64,000 bases of DNA from Sphingomonas jinjuensis (GTDB taxonomy: Bacteria > Pseudomonadota > Alphaproteobacteria > Sphingomonadales > Sphingomonadaceae): positions 62,001-126,000 of the forward strand of contig NZ_JACIEV010000008.1 in the NCBI RefSeq assembly GCF_014197105.1. The letters are read 5' to 3'. Below the pieces are notes generated by a model, which worked only from the letters and a program-made list of their open reading frames with translations, did not search any database and was not told the origin of the DNA. Positions 62,361-64,000 of the stretch are shown here, one piece after another (position 1 is the first letter of the stretch; the number at the start of each line of letters is the position of its first letter). A program made the translations under genes and the position numbers.

Positions 62361-63610
62361 CGTGCGAGCGGCGTCCCGCCGTTGAGCGCGCGCAGCTGGA
62401 GCAGCGCCTCAAGCGCTTCGCGGCGGGTGTCGAGGACGGCGTTGACCGCGTCGATGTAGCTCTGCTGCATCTGGGTATAAGTGGTCAGCGGGATCGCGCC
62501 GAGGCGATAGTTGCGATCGGCGTCGGCGGCGGCTTCGGCGAAGCGCTTCGGGCTTTCGCCGTCCCATTTGGTCAGGGCGTCGCGCTTCGCCTCATATTGC
62601 GCGGCCTGATCGAACACGTCGCGGATGATGCGCCGCTCGGCGTTGATGAGGGTTGCGTTGGCCTGCGCCTGCTTGCCCTGCTCGATCGCGACGTCGCCCG
62701 CCTGGCGGTTCCAGAGCGGAATGCTGGTCGACAGGCGGACGCCGTAGTTGGTTTCGCGAATGTCGGAGCGGGCGCGGTCGTAATAGGGGCCGACGCTGAC
62801 CGTGGGTATCCGCGCCTTCTTCGCCAGGTCGACGCGAAGCCCCTGCTGCTCGAATTGCGCGCGCAGGGCCTTCAGCTCGAAGTTGTTCTGCGCGGCATTG
62901 GCGGCGAGCGCCTGGCCGGAGGGCAGTGCGGGGAGCGACATGTCCGGGCGGATGATGCGCACCCTTGCGGCGAGGGGCGCACCGCGTAGCTGGTTCAGTT
63001 CGTAGAGGATCGAATTGGCTTCGGCGTCGGCGCTGGCAGCGGAGCGTTCGGCGCTGATCGCACCCGCAACCAGCGAGGCGGCTTCGAGCTGCGGCGCCGG
63101 GCCGGCGGGGTCGCGGCTGACGAGGACGCGGGCGAGCGTGCGCATGCGGGCCGCGACCTCTCGCGCTGCCGCCGCCTTCTCGTCGGCAGCGAACAGGCCA
63201 TAGCCGAGCGACCGGGCGCGCGCGGCGAGCGTCGCGTCGAACTGCTGCAGCCCGATACGGGCGAGCGCGACCTGGCGCTCGGCGATTGCCCGACGCAGCG
63301 CAATGCGGCCGCCGAACTCGATCGGCTGGACGACGGAGACGGCATAGGTCAGCCCCTCGCCGGTCACCGCACCGCTCGTCAGGTCCTGCGCGCGGCGCTG
63401 GCCGAATTCGACCACCGCTTCGGGATCGGCCCAGCGACCCGCCGCGTCGCGCTCGACGCCCGCGGTTTCGATCTGGCGCTGATAGAATTGGCGTTCGGGA
63501 TTGTGCGTGACGACGTCCTGCGCCAGCGCGTCGAGCGAGATCGCCGCCGTCTGTGCAGTGGCCGGGGCCGCCGCGATCGTTATCAGGCCGGCAACAACTG
63601 CGAACCGCAT
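62357..63610 (-). CDS. TolC-family outer membrane efflux protein
   Basis: This is a 417-residue protein with a signal peptide (RFAVVAGLITIAAAPATAQ). Two repeats of long helices with NPERQFYQRQIETAGVERDAAG and later QAALANA-like stretches form the coiled-coil periplasmic tunnel; VQPIEFGGRIALRRAIAERQ and LSTSIPLWNRQAGDVA are the membrane-strand signatures of the CzcC/CusC branch. GAGGAG lies 6 bases before the ATG. It is the first gene of the metal-efflux operon. Confidence 0.93.
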   Translation of the reverse strand: MRFAVVAGLITIAAAPATAQTAAISLDALAQDVVTHNPERQFYQRQIETAGVERDAAGRWADPEAVVEFGQRRAQDLTSGAVTGEGLTYAVSVVQPIEFGGRIALRRAIAERQVALARIGLQQFDATLAARARSLGYGLFAADEKAAAAREVAARMRTLARVLVSRDPAGPAPQLEAASLVAGAISAERSAASADAEANSILYELNQLRGAPLAARVRIIRPDMSLPALPSGQALAANAAQNNFELKALRAQFEQQGLRVDLAKKARIPTVSVGPYYDRARSDIRETNYGVRLSTSIPLWNRQAGDVAIEQGKQAQANATLINAERRIIRDVFDQAAQYEAKRDALTKWDGESPKRFAEAAADADRNYRLGAIPLTTYTQMQQSYIDAVNAVLDTRREALEALLQLRALNGGTPLAR

Positions 63611-63682
63611 CCCAAACTCCTCGCCCGCCCACCGCCTGCTAACCGAGGGTCGGGTTGGACGTCGACTAAATCCCGGTTCAGA

Positions 63683-63702
63683 AACTGAAACGCTATTCAG
63701 TT
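63683..63702. promoter_or_regulatory. Inverted repeat between divergent regulator and efflux genes
   Basis: AACTGAA (63683-63689) and TTCAGTT (63696-63702) form a perfect 7-bp repeat with a 6-base spacer. It lies between the TolC start (63610) and the response regulator start (63731), in an AT-rich patch, and could be the operator through which the regulator controls both directions. Confidence 0.58.
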
Positions 63703-63730
63703 GACGGTGGCGTACCAAGGCGGCGAACAG

Positions 63731-64000
63731 GTGGCCGTGACGCATATCCTGCTCATCGAGGACGACGACGGGACGGCGGACGAGATCCTGCTGGAACTCG
63801 CCACTGCCGGCCATGCCGCGACGCGGACGGCGACGTTGCGCGACGGTGACCCGTTGGCGCGCGGCGGCGATATCGACCTGATGATCCTCGATCGGCAACT
63901 GCCCGACGGCGAGGGGCTGGCGCTGCTCGCCGACCTGCGGCGCGACGGTGTACGGACGCCGGCGCTGGTGCTGAGCGCGCTCGGTAGCCTGGACGATCGG
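63731..64000 (+). CDS. OmpR-type response regulator, N-terminal part (runs off window)
   Basis: 90 residues of a receiver are visible from GTG 63731 (GTG 63737 is an alternative). HILLIEDDDGTADEIL gives the acidic pocket, LMILDRQLPDGEGL the phospho-acceptor Asp, and ALVLSALGSLDDR the conserved Thr/Ser region. It resembles the regulator at 37355. It is divergent from the TolC-CusA-VIT operon and is probably its metal-responsive regulator; the kinase should lie beyond the window. Confidence 0.87.
   Translation, partial: MAVTHILLIEDDDGTADEILLELATAGHAATRTATLRDGDPLARGGDIDLMILDRQLPDGEGLALLADLRRDGVRTPALVLSALGSLDDR

Noticed and set aside
1-64000. CRISPR array, prophage or transposon
   Set aside because: No regularly spaced direct repeats, no Cas, integrase, terminase or transposase genes were found; repeats present are isolated palindromes.

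Overview
The window is chromosomal DNA from a high-GC alphaproteobacterium, very probably a sphingomonad (Sphingomonas or a close relative). Signs of this are a split three-gene pnt transhydrogenase preceded by a 44-residue aa3-oxidase subunit IV-like gene, a TrcR/DUF1013 gene, a DUF1192 gene, HWE-type kinase architecture, and several palindromic intergenic repeats of the kind common in sphingomonads. I saw no integrase, transposase, phage module or CRISPR array. Base composition looks even throughout. Many large antisense open frames are GC-rich shadows and were left out.

Region by region. 1-8.7 kb: 3' end of folP, a bestrophin-like channel, an SDR, a sigma-54 response regulator, then divergently the pnt operon and a winged-helix regulator. 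8.7-12.4 kb: tRNA-Val(TAC), dgoK-dgoA for 2-keto-3-deoxygalactonate, a membrane cytochrome c, prephenate dehydratase. 12.4-21.2 kb: mutY, a serine hydrolase and nudC on the minus strand with 4-bp overlaps, divergent from dciA-like, two DsbA-like proteins and smc. mutY carries an in-frame repeat element. 21.2-28 kb: a DNA-repair-type radical SAM gene without its usual uracil-DNA glycosylase partner, trcR with a strong terminator inside its leader, quinone oxidoreductase, DUF1192 and clpA. 28-37 kb: a membrane GGDEF protein, acyl-CoA ligase, a double M16 peptidase, tgt and an EF-hand protein.

37-51 kb is a signalling and stress-like accessory region. It holds a response regulator/kinase pair with a degenerate ATP-binding box, an HPP membrane protein, a LOV-PAS-HWE kinase, two paralogous GSP39-type SDRs, an alpha/beta hydrolase fused to a gluconate-dehydrogenase-subunit-3-like domain with its GMC oxidoreductase and SDR, a GH15 glycosidase and a Rieske-FAD reductase.

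51.4-58.3 kb is a tight six-gene minus-strand operon in which every junction is a 4-bp overlap. It starts with a sucrose-phosphate-synthase-like glycosyltransferase fused to a HAD sugar phosphatase. Four more glycosyltransferases and a pyruvyltransferase-like protein follow. It looks like a pathway for a specific glycoside or glycoconjugate and is the best candidate for an uncharacterised system. 58.5-64 kb: a TolC-CusA-VIT overlapping operon for metal handling that lacks a membrane-fusion protein, divergent from a truncated response regulator with an inverted-repeat operator between them.
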